Notes: generated by a model from the sequence alone, not told the origin. A stretch of 32,403 nt of DNA from Limisphaerales bacterium (GCA_022616725.1 JAKEEH010000353.1:1-32403), one strand, 5' to 3'; counted from the first letter of the stretch, positions 14,372 to 22,955 are shown. Numbers and translations: made by a program.

Positions 14372-15811
14372 ATGGTTAAAATTCCCGTTCTCCGCTGCGG
14401 CCAGCCTTACGAAAGCCTCGAATCCGATAAGGTCGTCCATTTTGTCACCGGCGAAACCCTCGCCCAGGTCAGCCAGGCCAACCCAGGCTTGCTCGCCAAA
14501 GACATGAAACGAGCGCAACGCGCGCGCGACGTCTTGCGCGAGATCCCCTGCCACGACCTTGTGCAGATCATGAAGAAGGCCGCCGACCTCTACCGCGACG
14601 CGACCCTACCGATGGGTGACGGCGAGCAATCGCCGGATGACTTCGCCCGCCAGCAATCCGCCTCCACCGGCCTCCCGGAGCACATGTGCAAAGCCAACAT
14701 GGGCAAAAACCATTTCGTGCTCTTGAACATGGACCGCATTCTCGATTGCCTCACGCGCGGCCTCGACCTGGACATCCTCACGCGCGGCTACGGCATGGAA
14801 TCCCGCGGCGTCATTGTCAGCTACCAGGCGCAGTCGCCTGTGCTCGGCCTTGTGCTCCCATCCAATTCGCCGGGCGTGCACACCCTCTGGATGCCGGTCA
14901 TTCCCATGCAGGTTGGCCTTGTCCTCAAACCAGGGCCGCAAGAGCCATGGACGCCCTATCGCATGGCCGCCGCGTTTTTCCAGGCCGGCGTTCCGCGCGA
15001 GTCCATCAGCATTTATCCCGGCGGCGGCGAGATGGGCGCCGAAGTCGTGAACCGTTGCCGCCGCGTCAAGATTTTCGGCAGCACCGAAACCGTCCAACGC
15101 TATCACGGCAATCCCTGCGTCCAGGTCCATGGTCCGGGCTTCAGCAAAATCCTCCTCGGCGACGACGTCGTGGACCAATGGGAAAAATACATCAACCTGA
15201 TGGTGGACAGCGTGTACCTGAACAGCGGGCGCGGCTGCATCAATTGCTCCGGCGTTTGGGCCTCACGCCACACCAAAGAAATTGCCCAGGCACTGGCCGA
15301 ACGCCTCGGACCCATCGACGCCAAACCGCCCCAGGATCCCACGGCGGGCCTGGCCGCCTTCACCGTACCCGGCCAGGCGCAGGCCATCCACGCCTCAATC
15401 CAGGACAAAATCAAAGAAGACGGCGTTACCGATATGACCGCCAAATTCGGCTCGCGCCTCGTCGAAAAGGAACGCGCCGCCTACCTGCGCCCCTGGGTGA
15501 TCCACGCCGACGCCCCGGAACGCAAGATTGCTCAAACCGAATACATGTTCCCCTACGTCACCGTCATCGAATGCCCGCAGGCTGAAATGATTGACAAGAT
15601 CGGCTCCACCCTCGTCTGCAGCGCCATCACCAGTGACAAAACCTGGGAACAACAACTCATGGAAGCGACGAACATCGACCGCCTCAACATCGGCCCGATC
15701 CCCACCATTCAACTCAACTGGCTGCAGCCCCACGAAGGCAACATCGTGGACTTCCTCTTCCGCGCCCGCGCCTTCCAGGTCCCACCAGACCGCATCCCCG
15801 CCCCTCGATAA
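14372..15811 (+). CDS. Aldehyde dehydrogenase superfamily protein with atypical active site
   Basis: This 479-residue protein has ALDH superfamily landmarks: 'VLPSNSPGVHTLW' (substrate/cofactor loop), 'LKPGPQEPWTPYRMAAAF' (the KP.E.TP.. equivalent), 'KIFGSTETV' (cofactor loop) and 'LNSGRGCINCSG' with the presumed catalytic Cys289. The usual general-base Glu in LELGGK is replaced: the aligned stretch is 'VQVHGPG' with Gln251. Loss of that Glu is typical of CoA-acylating or acyl-CoA-reducing members, so it may form or use an acyl-thioester. It starts 78 bases after the toxin frame and is followed by a long non-coding stretch, so it looks monocistronic. The N-terminus (~110 residues) is less typical. 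Substrate unknown. Confidence 0.8.
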   Translation: MVKIPVLRCGQPYESLESDKVVHFVTGETLAQVSQANPGLLAKDMKRAQRARDVLREIPCHDLVQIMKKAADLYRDATLPMGDGEQSPDDFARQQSASTGLPEHMCKANMGKNHFVLLNMDRILDCLTRGLDLDILTRGYGMESRGVIVSYQAQSPVLGLVLPSNSPGVHTLWMPVIPMQVGLVLKPGPQEPWTPYRMAAAFFQAGVPRESISIYPGGGEMGAEVVNRCRRVKIFGSTETVQRYHGNPCVQVHGPGFSKILLGDDVVDQWEKYINLMVDSVYLNSGRGCINCSGVWASRHTKEIAQALAERLGPIDAKPPQDPTAGLAAFTVPGQAQAIHASIQDKIKEDGVTDMTAKFGSRLVEKERAAYLRPWVIHADAPERKIAQTEYMFPYVTVIECPQAEMIDKIGSTLVCSAITSDKTWEQQLMEATNIDRLNIGPIPTIQLNWLQPHEGNIVDFLFRARAFQVPPDRIPAPR

Positions 15812-15812
15812 C

Positions 15813-15994
15813 AACCATTTTTTTGACTCAGCTATGGGACGGCTGTGAAAAAAGTTAAAGGAGTCAAATGGTTACAATCATTGAATTGAATCGTTAGTCG
15901 TGGTGCGCTCGGTGGTTGGTGGCGTCAGCAGGCGGAGCTGTCGCCGGGGCGGGAGACTTGTTTGGGCTCCCGCCTGGTCGGGAATTGTCCCGAC
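15813..15994. repeat. Series of four stem-loops after the ALDH gene
   Basis: Four inverted repeats follow one another. (a) 'aaccattt…gactc' (15813-15829) pairs with 'gagtcaaatggtt' (15861-15873) with four extra Ts bulged. (b) 'ggcgtcagc' (15921-15929) pairs with 'gctgtcgcc' (15937-15945) with one mismatch. (c) 'ggcgggag' (15948-15955) pairs with 'ctcccgcc' (15967-15974). (d) 'gtcggga' (15977-15983) pairs with 'tcccgac' (15988-15994). None has a T-run directly after it, so simple termination is not obvious. A folded leader, attenuator or repeat element is possible. Confidence 0.55.
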
Positions 15995-16046
15995 ATCAAG
16001 CGCAGTATAAGGCAGGATTTTTTTGGGGGAAATGACACTGTCGGCT

Positions 16047-16090
16047 TTTGTCGGTTCTTGTCGGGACAAGAGCCGACAAGAACCGACAAA
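16047..16090. repeat. Perfect 18-bp inverted repeat built of TTGTCGG units
   Basis: The arm 'tttgtcggttcttgtcgg' (16047-16064), the loop 'gacaagag' and the exact complement (16073-16090) form a long hairpin. Each arm itself contains a TTGTCGG direct repeat, and a further ctgtcgg lies just before it, so the element is both palindromic and iterated. It could be a strong RNA hairpin, a binding site for a dimeric protein, or a mobile palindrome. Confidence 0.75.
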
Positions 16091-16394
16091 GTAGTTCTTG
16101 CGTGTTTTCGGGGAACGGAGGCTGGAGAGTTGAAGAGTGATGGGGTTGAAGAGTTGAAGCGTTACATCGTTAAACCGCAAACACGGATTAACCTTGTTTC
16201 TCGTGGCGTTTTCAAATAGGGTTAACGTGCCTAAAAGTAAGCGTACATCCCTGGATTACGGAAGACCTGTGTCCTGGGCTGCTGCGCACGAGAATGGGCC
16301 TAAATGGGTAGCGCGAGCATTGGTTTTGCCGAAACCCCGGCAAACGACCAGGTGCGGTAGCTTGTACCGAAGCACCGATTCACCATTCAATGTC

Positions 16395-16478
16395 TTTAAC
16401 GATTTAACGAATCACGCTTTAACGAGTTCCACCGGTTCAACGATTCAATTCAACGCTTTTAACGATTTAACGAACCAC
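16395..16478. repeat. TTTAACGA-type repeat array abutting the carbamoyltransferase start
   Basis: Two 21-bp copies, 'tttaacgatttaacga' followed by atcac or accac, start at 16395 and 16458 and differ at one base. Further degenerate units (tttaacgag, ttcaacgat, ttcaacgct) fill the 63-bp period. The second copy ends at the base before ATG 16479. This kind of low-complexity 'ttYaacgat' repeat is intergenic in nature. Translated, it gives the duplicated 'FNDLTNH' peptide that wrongly extends the downstream ORF in the track. Confidence 0.8.
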
Positions 16479-18275
16479 ATGTTCATCCTTGGGTTAAATG
16501 CGTATCACGGCGACTCGTCGGCGTGCCTGGTCCGCGATGGCGAGCTAATCGCTGCGGCAGAAGAGGAGCGCTTCCGGCGGATCAAGCATTGGGCGGGTCT
16601 GCCGGTCGAAGCGATTCGGTATTGCCTGAGGGAAGGCAGAATTGAGTTGGGCAATGTCGATCACGTCGCCATCAACCGCCGACCCGGAGTCAACAACTTC
16701 CGACGCCTCGCATTCGTCCTGACGCACCGGCCCGATCCCAGGCTGGTGTTCAACCGCCTGCGCAACATCCGCAAAGCCGCCACTGTGGAAGCGGCGCTGG
16801 GCCAGGCCTTCCCGGACCAGAACCTGCGCGCCGAACTCCATCATGTCGAACATCATCTCGCGCATCTTGCGTCCGCATTCCTCGTCTCTCCATTCGAAGA
16901 AGCCGTTTCGGTGTCGATCGACGGATTCGGCGACTTCGCCAGCGCCGCGTGGGGCATGGGGCGCCGCCAAAGCGTTTGCGTGGATGATCGGGTTTACTTT
17001 CCGCATTCGCTCGGGATCTTCTACTCGGCGGTCACGCAGTACCTCGGTTTCCCCTACTTCGGCGACGAATACAAAGTCATGGGCCTGGCCCCATACGGCG
17101 AACCGAAATTCATCGACGCCATGCGCCAGGTTGTCCACCTGCAGAGTGACGGCACGTTCCGCTTGAACCTGAAATTCTTTCGCCACCACACCGATAATGT
17201 GACCTACAGTTGGAACAACTGTTCTCCCGAAGTGGGCACCCTTTACACCGCGGCCCTGGAGGAATTGCTTGGTCCCGCCCGCAAGAAAGACCAGCCCCTT
17301 GAACAAAAGCACAAGGACATCGCTCGCTCCGCCCAGGCGATGTACGAGGAAGCCTTTTTCGCCCTGCTCAATGCGCTCCATCAACGCTATCGCTGCGACA
17401 ACCTTGCGCTGTCGGGCGGTTGCGCCATGAACTCCGTCGCCAATGGCAAAGTCTATCAGTGCTCCCCGTTTAAGCGAATGTACCTGCCGGCCGCCGCGGG
17501 CGATGCCGGCGGGGCGATCGGCGCGGCATTTGTCGTATGGAACGAACTTAACCACTCAACCGGCGCCAACGGTCGCTTCCACATGAGCCACGCCTACACG
17601 GGCCCGCAGTTCAGCGAAGAGGAAATCGCTGCTGTGCTCAAATCGCGCGCATTATTCCCCGGAAAAAATCGCGACCCGTTGGATCTAACCTCGGAATCCG
17701 CAGCGTCACTGCTGGTGAGCCGCTGCGCTGATGCTTCCGAACTATGCGAGCACACGGCCAAAGCGATCAGCGAGGGCAAAGTCGTCGGGTGGTTCCAGGG
17801 GCGGATGGAGTGGGGACCGCGCGCCCTCGGCAATCGTTCCATCCTCTGCGACCCGCGCCGGGGCGACATGAAAGAGATTTTGAATGCCAAAATCAAACGC
17901 CGCGAATCCTTCCGTCCATTCGCTCCCTCAATTCTTCGCGAAGCGGTTGTCGATTGGTTCGAGACGGATGACGACGTGCCATTCATGATGGAGGTGTTCC
18001 AGGTGCGTCCCGAAAAACGCGCGCAGATTCCTGCGGTGACCCATGTGGACGGCTCTGGCCGTCTCCACACCGTCAGTCGCGACGCCAACCCGCTCTATCA
18101 CCAACTGATCACCGAGTTCCAGCGACTCACAGGTGTGCCGATCCTCCTCAACACCTCATTCAACGAAAACGAACCCGTCGTCTGCCGCCCGGAAGAAGCC
18201 CTGGACTGCTTCCTGCGCACGAAAACGGACGTGCTGGTGCTGGGCAGACACGTGGTGATACGTCACCAGGCATGA
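16479..18275 (+). CDS. Carbamoyltransferase 1 (NodU/CmcH family)
   Basis: I start at ATG 16479 (598 residues), not the track's 16194, because 'MFILGLNAYHGDSSACLVRDG' is the family's usual N-terminus and the 95 upstream codons are repeat-derived. The N-terminal TsaD/Kae1-like domain has 'HHVEHHLAHLASAF' (about 121-134, metal-binding His residues), 'VSIDGFGD', 'DEYKVMGLAPYG' and 'LSGGCAMNSVANGK'. The C-terminal domain has 'GRMEWGPRALGNRSILCDPR' and 'NTSFNENEPVVC'. These enzymes make carbamoyl-adenylate from carbamoyl phosphate and ATP and move the carbamoyl group onto a hydroxyl of a sugar or small molecule. It ends in an ATGA overlap with the flippase gene, tying it to glycan assembly. No Shine-Dalgarno is visible before the ATG, because the repeat array occupies that position. 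Confidence 0.92.
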   Translation: MFILGLNAYHGDSSACLVRDGELIAAAEEERFRRIKHWAGLPVEAIRYCLREGRIELGNVDHVAINRRPGVNNFRRLAFVLTHRPDPRLVFNRLRNIRKAATVEAALGQAFPDQNLRAELHHVEHHLAHLASAFLVSPFEEAVSVSIDGFGDFASAAWGMGRRQSVCVDDRVYFPHSLGIFYSAVTQYLGFPYFGDEYKVMGLAPYGEPKFIDAMRQVVHLQSDGTFRLNLKFFRHHTDNVTYSWNNCSPEVGTLYTAALEELLGPARKKDQPLEQKHKDIARSAQAMYEEAFFALLNALHQRYRCDNLALSGGCAMNSVANGKVYQCSPFKRMYLPAAAGDAGGAIGAAFVVWNELNHSTGANGRFHMSHAYTGPQFSEEEIAAVLKSRALFPGKNRDPLDLTSESAASLLVSRCADASELCEHTAKAISEGKVVGWFQGRMEWGPRALGNRSILCDPRRGDMKEILNAKIKRRESFRPFAPSILREAVVDWFETDDDVPFMMEVFQVRPEKRAQIPAVTHVDGSGRLHTVSRDANPLYHQLITEFQRLTGVPILLNTSFNENEPVVCRPEEALDCFLRTKTDVLVLGRHVVIRHQA

Positions 18276-19648
18276 ACCTGGAGACCAATGGCGTTGACAC
18301 CCTGCCATCGCGGGTTGACTCCTTCGCCGCGGGCCTTTCCCGGCATTGGCCCCGCGCCAAACAATGGAGCCTCCGTTTGGCCGAGTTCGGACTTGTTCAA
18401 GGACTGGTTCAGCTCTTGACGGCCGTGGCCGGCCTGCTGATCGTGCGCACACTGGCTAAACAGGACTACGCGCTCTACGCCATTGCCAATTCGATGCAAA
18501 CCATGGGTAGCCTGTTGGCCGATCTCGGCATTGGTATTGGCCTGCGGTCGATTGGTGGACGCGTGTGGAGCGATCCGGAACGGTTCGGGCAGTTGCTGAG
18601 CACTGCATTTCATCTTCGTCGTCGATTCGCAATCTTTTCGTTGATGGTGACGGTTCCGTTCTCTGGATGGATGTTGTGGCGAAACGGTGCGAGCGCGCCG
18701 CTGCTCATTGGCCTCTGCCTCTGCGTCATTGCTGGCGTTTATCCACTGCTGGGTTCCGCAGTGTTCACGAGTTGCCTACAACTGCACGGGCAATACCGCC
18801 GGATACAATCTCTTGATTTCGGCAACGCTTTGTTGCGCCTTGCGGTGATCGCCGGATTGGCGATGAGACATCTCAACTCATTGCTTGCATGCGGAGTTGG
18901 TGTAATGAGCAATTGGATCCAGTTTGTATTCTCACGACGATGGGCGCGGAAGCATGCAAGTATAGATAGTATCCAGAACCAGCAAGACCGGGATGAGCTC
19001 GTCCGCCTCTCAGTTAAGACTTTGCCAAACGCAATTTTTTTCTGCTTCCAAAGCCAAGTGACCATTTTAATTTTTACTCTTTTTGGCAGCCCGAATGGCA
19101 TCGCCGACATCACCGCTCTTGGCCGTATTAGCGCCCTGTTTGCTGTTTTTTCCGCGATATTTACCAATATATTGGCGCCCCAATTTACTTGCTGTCAGGA
19201 TTCGACCCGACTGTCGCGCCTATACACAGCTCTTGTCGCTGGCACGTCCGCTATGCTCGGATTATTTGTGCTGTTAACGGGACTGTTTCCAAAGCCGTTA
19301 TTGTGGTTGTTGGGGAACAAATACGCTTTACTGGAAAAAGAATTGACCTGGGTAGTAAGCGCCGGATGCTTAGCGCAAATTGCCGCGGCAATGTGGCATC
19401 TCAACAATTGTCGAGGCTGGATCACCTTGACTTCGAAGTTGTACATTCCCTGGATCATTCTGGCACAGGCTATAGCGGTGCCGTTGCTCGACTTTACGAT
19501 TTTCTTCCACGTTATCATCTTCAGCATCGTTATTGCCGCTGCTCCGATACCTTTATCTGCGGCTGACGCCGTAATCGGTTTGCGTGGTAGATCGGCAAGC
19601 ACTTCTTCCCCTACCCAATGCACGTTGCCCCCTTGGCCCAACAAATAA
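18272..19648 (+). CDS. Oligosaccharide flippase (Wzx-like, MOP superfamily)
   Basis: This 458-residue protein is strongly hydrophobic with about 12 predicted membrane segments. After a ~35-residue cytoplasmic tail comes 'LVQGLVQLLTAVAGLLIVRTLAKQDYALYAI', the usual first helices and loop of polysaccharide-biosynthesis flippases. Later segments include 'LVAGTSAMLGLFVLLTGLF' and the 'LWLLGNKYALL' loop common in Wzx-type proteins. It should flip lipid-linked oligosaccharide across the inner membrane. It overlaps the carbamoyltransferase stop by 4 bases and the next gene by 31. Base composition becomes noticeably more A+T-rich within this gene. Confidence 0.85.
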   Translation: MNLETNGVDTLPSRVDSFAAGLSRHWPRAKQWSLRLAEFGLVQGLVQLLTAVAGLLIVRTLAKQDYALYAIANSMQTMGSLLADLGIGIGLRSIGGRVWSDPERFGQLLSTAFHLRRRFAIFSLMVTVPFSGWMLWRNGASAPLLIGLCLCVIAGVYPLLGSAVFTSCLQLHGQYRRIQSLDFGNALLRLAVIAGLAMRHLNSLLACGVGVMSNWIQFVFSRRWARKHASIDSIQNQQDRDELVRLSVKTLPNAIFFCFQSQVTILIFTLFGSPNGIADITALGRISALFAVFSAIFTNILAPQFTCCQDSTRLSRLYTALVAGTSAMLGLFVLLTGLFPKPLLWLLGNKYALLEKELTWVVSAGCLAQIAAAMWHLNNCRGWITLTSKLYIPWIILAQAIAVPLLDFTIFFHVIIFSIVIAAAPIPLSAADAVIGLRGRSASTSSPTQCTLPPWPNK

Positions 19649-20361
19649 ACCGGGCGTGGAAGATACTTTGCCTTACGCGACGGCATTTCCGGGCGAAGCA
19701 AATCTCGGAAACCGAACAAGCGTATTTTATCAACAGCAAAGGGATATTTATCCGCGGCCCTTCACACCTATCGATGGTACTAGAGATTGTTCACGACGAT
19801 ATTTACGGACTGCGGAAGCTTCGTGGCCCAGTGCGGACGGTTATTGATATCGGTGCTAACATCGGAGTTTTCTCGATATTTGCGAAACTTTTGTTTCCGA
19901 ACGCAAAGGTGATCGCCGTCGAACCCGGGGAAAGCGCCTTTCGCTTCCTGTCGTGCAACGTATCCACTTTAGGTATTGAGCAAGAAGCTTGTGCCATCGG
20001 AGCGAAGAATGGTCCGGGTTCCCTGATTGTTGCCGACGAACTGACCAGAGCAAAATTATCTGACGGCGAGAGCGCCGGCTCCCAAAAATGCCGGATAATT
20101 ACTTTTGAATCCCTAGTCGAGCGACTCAACGCCCCCGTGGACGTTCTTAAGCTTGATTGTGAGGGCGCCGAATATGACGTCCTACAATCCCCGGCGGTCG
20201 AGTTTGTTCGTCGAATTAGAGCGGAACTGCACACGTGTAACAAAGGTAACCCCGGATTGGGGCTTCAGCAGTTGCGCAATTGTGGATTTATTGTGACGAA
20301 GTGGGCACCGTTTCCGGGCGGCGGAGCAGGAATTGTGTGGGCCGACAGGCCGACTTTTTAG
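19618..20361 (+). CDS. FkbM-family methyltransferase 1
   Basis: This 247-residue protein has the SAM-binding motif I 'VIDIGANIGVFS' (75-86), the acidic motif 'VIAVEPGESAF', and the FkbM signature 'VDVLKLDCEGAEYDVLQ'. FkbM-type enzymes O-methylate hydroxyls of polyketides, glycans or lipids. In this setting a sugar hydroxyl of the glycan is the likely acceptor. The ATG at 19618 lies within the end of the flippase gene (31-base overlap); Met53 would truncate the N-terminal segment and is less likely. There is no membrane segment, so it is cytoplasmic. Confidence 0.88.
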   Translation: MHVAPLAQQINRAWKILCLTRRHFRAKQISETEQAYFINSKGIFIRGPSHLSMVLEIVHDDIYGLRKLRGPVRTVIDIGANIGVFSIFAKLLFPNAKVIAVEPGESAFRFLSCNVSTLGIEQEACAIGAKNGPGSLIVADELTRAKLSDGESAGSQKCRIITFESLVERLNAPVDVLKLDCEGAEYDVLQSPAVEFVRRIRAELHTCNKGNPGLGLQQLRNCGFIVTKWAPFPGGGAGIVWADRPTF

Positions 20362-20382
20362 CAGTCCGAGAGCCGACGAGCC

Positions 20383-21276
20383 GTGCGAATTACTTGTAGC
20401 ATTCTCTGCCACAACTATGGCCGATTCCTGGGGCAAGCTATCGAAAGTTGCCTCAGGCAAAAACCAACTGGGTGTGACGTCGAAGTCTTAGTGATTGATG
20501 ATGGCTCAACTGATGAAACATCGATCGTGTGCAAACGCTACCTTCCGATGATCCGAGTAATTCGAAGCGAAAATCTCGGATTTGGTGCGAGTTTGACGCG
20601 CGCCGTCACGGAAGCGTCCGGGCAATATATTTGTTTGCTCGATGCCGACGATTATTTCACCACCGATAAACTGGCTCGAGTAGCCCTTGCGATTCAACGT
20701 GGTCGTCTACTGATCACCAACTACTCGCAGATGGTCGACGAGCGTGGCAATATTCTGGCGGGGCGAATTAGCTGCGGGGGCAACACAAGCAGCCTATGCG
20801 TTCAGCGCAATGCCGCTCTATCCTTGTGCCCAGCTGAAAGCGAATTGTCGTTTCATCCACTGAACGAGGCTGGCCACGGCGAGATTGTTCCCGACGCTCT
20901 TACATACTACCGATTCCATGAGAGCAGTATGATGCGTCGGCATCGAGCGGATGATTGGTATGGCTTTCAAGCACGCGTCACACATTCATTAGCGGAGAGA
21001 CTCCGCGTTCTGTCGGCGGCTCCGCCTTTTTGGGCGGAAGGGAAACTTTTACAAGCGATTTCAAATGGTTACCGCTCGATGGCTTATTATGACGAGATGG
21101 AACAATCATTGCTGGCAGGCCGCTGGTGCGCGGCAGTTTCCCGAATTCCGGCGATCTTCCGTTTTGCGCTCGGCAGCAAGAGCGGTATCCGAATGTGGCA
21201 CTGCAAAGTCGCGGCTAGGGGTCTATTCAACAGACCAATTCGACTGGCCGGGGCTAGTTCACTAACATCCTCATGA
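20383..21276 (+). CDS. Glycosyltransferase family 2 (GT-A fold)
   Basis: This 297-residue protein starts at GTG 20383, 21 bases after the methyltransferase stop. Its N-terminal GT-A domain shows 'ITCSILCHNYGRFLGQAIESCL', 'VEVLVIDDGSTDET', 'ENLGFGASLTRAV' and the metal-binding 'LLDADDYF' (DxD-type). The C-terminal half, with 'YRFHESSMMRR', is of the kind common to bacterial GT2 enzymes, but I do not recognise a specific subfamily. It is probably cytoplasmic or membrane-associated, adding a sugar to the lipid-linked glycan. It ends in an ATGA overlap with carbamoyltransferase 2, suggesting the sugar it adds and the carbamoylation are linked. Confidence 0.87.
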   Translation: MRITCSILCHNYGRFLGQAIESCLRQKPTGCDVEVLVIDDGSTDETSIVCKRYLPMIRVIRSENLGFGASLTRAVTEASGQYICLLDADDYFTTDKLARVALAIQRGRLLITNYSQMVDERGNILAGRISCGGNTSSLCVQRNAALSLCPAESELSFHPLNEAGHGEIVPDALTYYRFHESSMMRRHRADDWYGFQARVTHSLAERLRVLSAAPPFWAEGKLLQAISNGYRSMAYYDEMEQSLLAGRWCAAVSRIPAIFRFALGSKSGIRMWHCKVAARGLFNRPIRLAGASSLTSS

Positions 21277-22955
21277 ATATCGTTGGCATTAGCTATTCCG
21301 GCAACCACGAGTCCGCAGCGTGTCTCGTCCGCGATGGCGAACTTGTCTTTGCGTGCGCGGAGGAGCGCCTCAGCCGTGTGAAGCAGGACGCACGATTTCC
21401 GGCGCTTGCACTCAAAGCCGCGCTGGATTTCGCAGGTCTGAAGATCTCAGATATTGATCACGTGGCATTGAACTGGCCGCATTCGATTCGGCTACGGATG
21501 CATGATTTGAAGCTGCTCCTTACTGGACAGTGGCCATGCTCGCGGACGCGGCTTGACCGCCTTGTTGTCGGCACCTTGCAAGCGCTGCGTCATAAAGGCG
21601 GCGAACTCGATGTCGTTCGGGAACTCGGACGGTTGAAAAACCCCGTCCATTTCGTAAACCACCATCTCGCCCATGCGCTGAGCGCATACTGCATGTCCGG
21701 TTTTAATGAGTCGTCGGTGTTAGTCATTGACGGCCGCGGCTCGAGTGAAGCCACCACTCTATGGCACGCTCGGAATGGCAGCATTGAACTGCTCGAGACT
21801 TATGAGTTCCCGAATTCTCTTGGTGTCTTCTACGCTGGGATCACCGACATGCTGGGTTTCCAGCCATTGAGCGACGAATGGAAGGTGATGGGGCTTGCCG
21901 CGTACGGAAAACCGACGTTCGATCTCTCGCCCCTCATCACTTTCTCAGAGGAAGGTTATCGTGTCGATGGGCGGAAATTCTTCGGCAAGACGGATTTCGA
22001 TCGCTCAGCGCTCGAAGCCGTTGTAGGCCGTCGCCGTGATCCAGACGAAGAACTGAACGAAACACACCAGAACCTTGCTCGTTCTGCTCAAGACTGTTGC
22101 GAGAAAGCGATGTTTGGCCTCCTTCGACGGACGAGCCGGATCACGAAATCGAGGAAACTTTGCCTGGCCGGCGGTGTCGCTCTGAATTCAAAAGCAAACG
22201 GTGAGTTGCTGCGCTCTGGACTTATCGATGACATCTACGTCCAACCGGCCGCAAGTGATGACGGTGGCTGCATTGGCGCTGCGTTGGCTGTTTATCCGCG
22301 TCTTGGTTTGGCGCTGCCTCGGAAGCAGCTCGGCCACACTTACCTCGGCCCTGAATTCGCCAATAGTCAGATCGAGCAAGTGCTGAAGGTTTACAAGCTG
22401 CCTTATCGCCGCCTTGAGAGCCCATCGAGAGCCGCGGCTGAATTGTTGGCGAAAAACCATCTGGTTGGCTGGTTTCAGGGTCGCATGGAGTTTGGCCCGC
22501 GTGCGCTCGGCGCGCGCTCGATTCTATCAGACCCCCGGTTTGAGGAGAATCGTGACCGGGTGAACGAAGCGGTCAAGTTTCGCGAGAGCTGGCGTCCTTT
22601 TGCCCCCAGTGTCCTACACGAGAAGGGGGCGCAATACTTCAGTTCATACTATGACTCGCCCTACATGATCCTCACTTTTTGGGCCAATACATTTGGAAAG
22701 AAGAAGATTCCTGCTGTTGTCCACGTTGATGGCAGTGGCCGCGTGCAATCAGTACATCGGGACACGAATCCCCGTTACTACGAATTACTCATCGAATTCG
22801 AGCGGGCGACCGGCGTGCCGGTTGTGATGAACACAAGTTTCAATTTGAAGGGGGACCCGATCGTCTGCACTCCCAAGGATGCTATACAAACATTTTATAC
22901 GTCCGGTTTGGATGATCTTGTCATTGGGGATTTTGCCGTCAGCAAGAGGTGTTAG
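21273..22955 (+). CDS. Carbamoyltransferase 2 (NodU/CmcH family)
   Basis: This 560-residue protein is a second paralogue with the same architecture as the first. Its features are the N-terminus 'MNIVGISYSGNHESAACLVRDG', 'VNHHLAHALSAY' (about 128-139), 'VLVIDGRGSSEATTLW', 'DEWKVMGLAAYGKP', 'LAGGVALNSKANGEL', 'GRMEFGPRALGARSILSDPR' (about 404) and 'NTSFNLKGDPIVC'. It has diverged clearly from copy 1, so the pair looks like two enzymes with different acceptors rather than a recent tandem duplication. The ATGA overlap with the GT2 gene gives coupled expression. Role: O-carbamoylation of a sugar in the same glycan. The gap of 102 bases after it shows no feature I can support. Confidence 0.92.
   Translation: MNIVGISYSGNHESAACLVRDGELVFACAEERLSRVKQDARFPALALKAALDFAGLKISDIDHVALNWPHSIRLRMHDLKLLLTGQWPCSRTRLDRLVVGTLQALRHKGGELDVVRELGRLKNPVHFVNHHLAHALSAYCMSGFNESSVLVIDGRGSSEATTLWHARNGSIELLETYEFPNSLGVFYAGITDMLGFQPLSDEWKVMGLAAYGKPTFDLSPLITFSEEGYRVDGRKFFGKTDFDRSALEAVVGRRRDPDEELNETHQNLARSAQDCCEKAMFGLLRRTSRITKSRKLCLAGGVALNSKANGELLRSGLIDDIYVQPAASDDGGCIGAALAVYPRLGLALPRKQLGHTYLGPEFANSQIEQVLKVYKLPYRRLESPSRAAAELLAKNHLVGWFQGRMEFGPRALGARSILSDPRFEENRDRVNEAVKFRESWRPFAPSVLHEKGAQYFSSYYDSPYMILTFWANTFGKKKIPAVVHVDGSGRVQSVHRDTNPRYYELLIEFERATGVPVVMNTSFNLKGDPIVCTPKDAIQTFYTSGLDDLVIGDFAVSKRC

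Larger units (their letters stand above)
15812..16478. other. 667-base non-coding region before the glycan cluster
   Basis: No supported gene lies here; the track's frames in it are low-complexity. It holds, in order, a run of stem-loops (15813-15994), a long perfect palindrome (16047-16090), three gttgaag words (16129-16159), about 220 bases with no recognisable feature, and a TTTAACGA-type repeat array ending exactly at the carbamoyltransferase start. No clear promoter could be picked. It is the boundary between the G+C-rich left half and the glycan cluster and probably contains that cluster's promoter or leader. Confidence 0.7.

Noticed and set aside
16047-16090. CRISPR or transposon end
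   Set aside because: There is only one palindrome and no regularly spaced repeat-spacer pattern, transposase or target duplication.
15878-16180. 100-residue minus-strand ORF in the intergenic region
   Set aside because: It covers the stem-loop run and the gttgaag words; the peptide is low-complexity and explained by the repeats.
16194-16478. N-terminal extension of the carbamoyltransferase ORF
   Set aside because: The family N-terminus starts at Met 16479; the extension is translated intergenic repeat.
16545-17555. 336-residue minus-strand ORF
   Set aside because: It is antisense to carbamoyltransferase 1, whose motifs are unambiguous.
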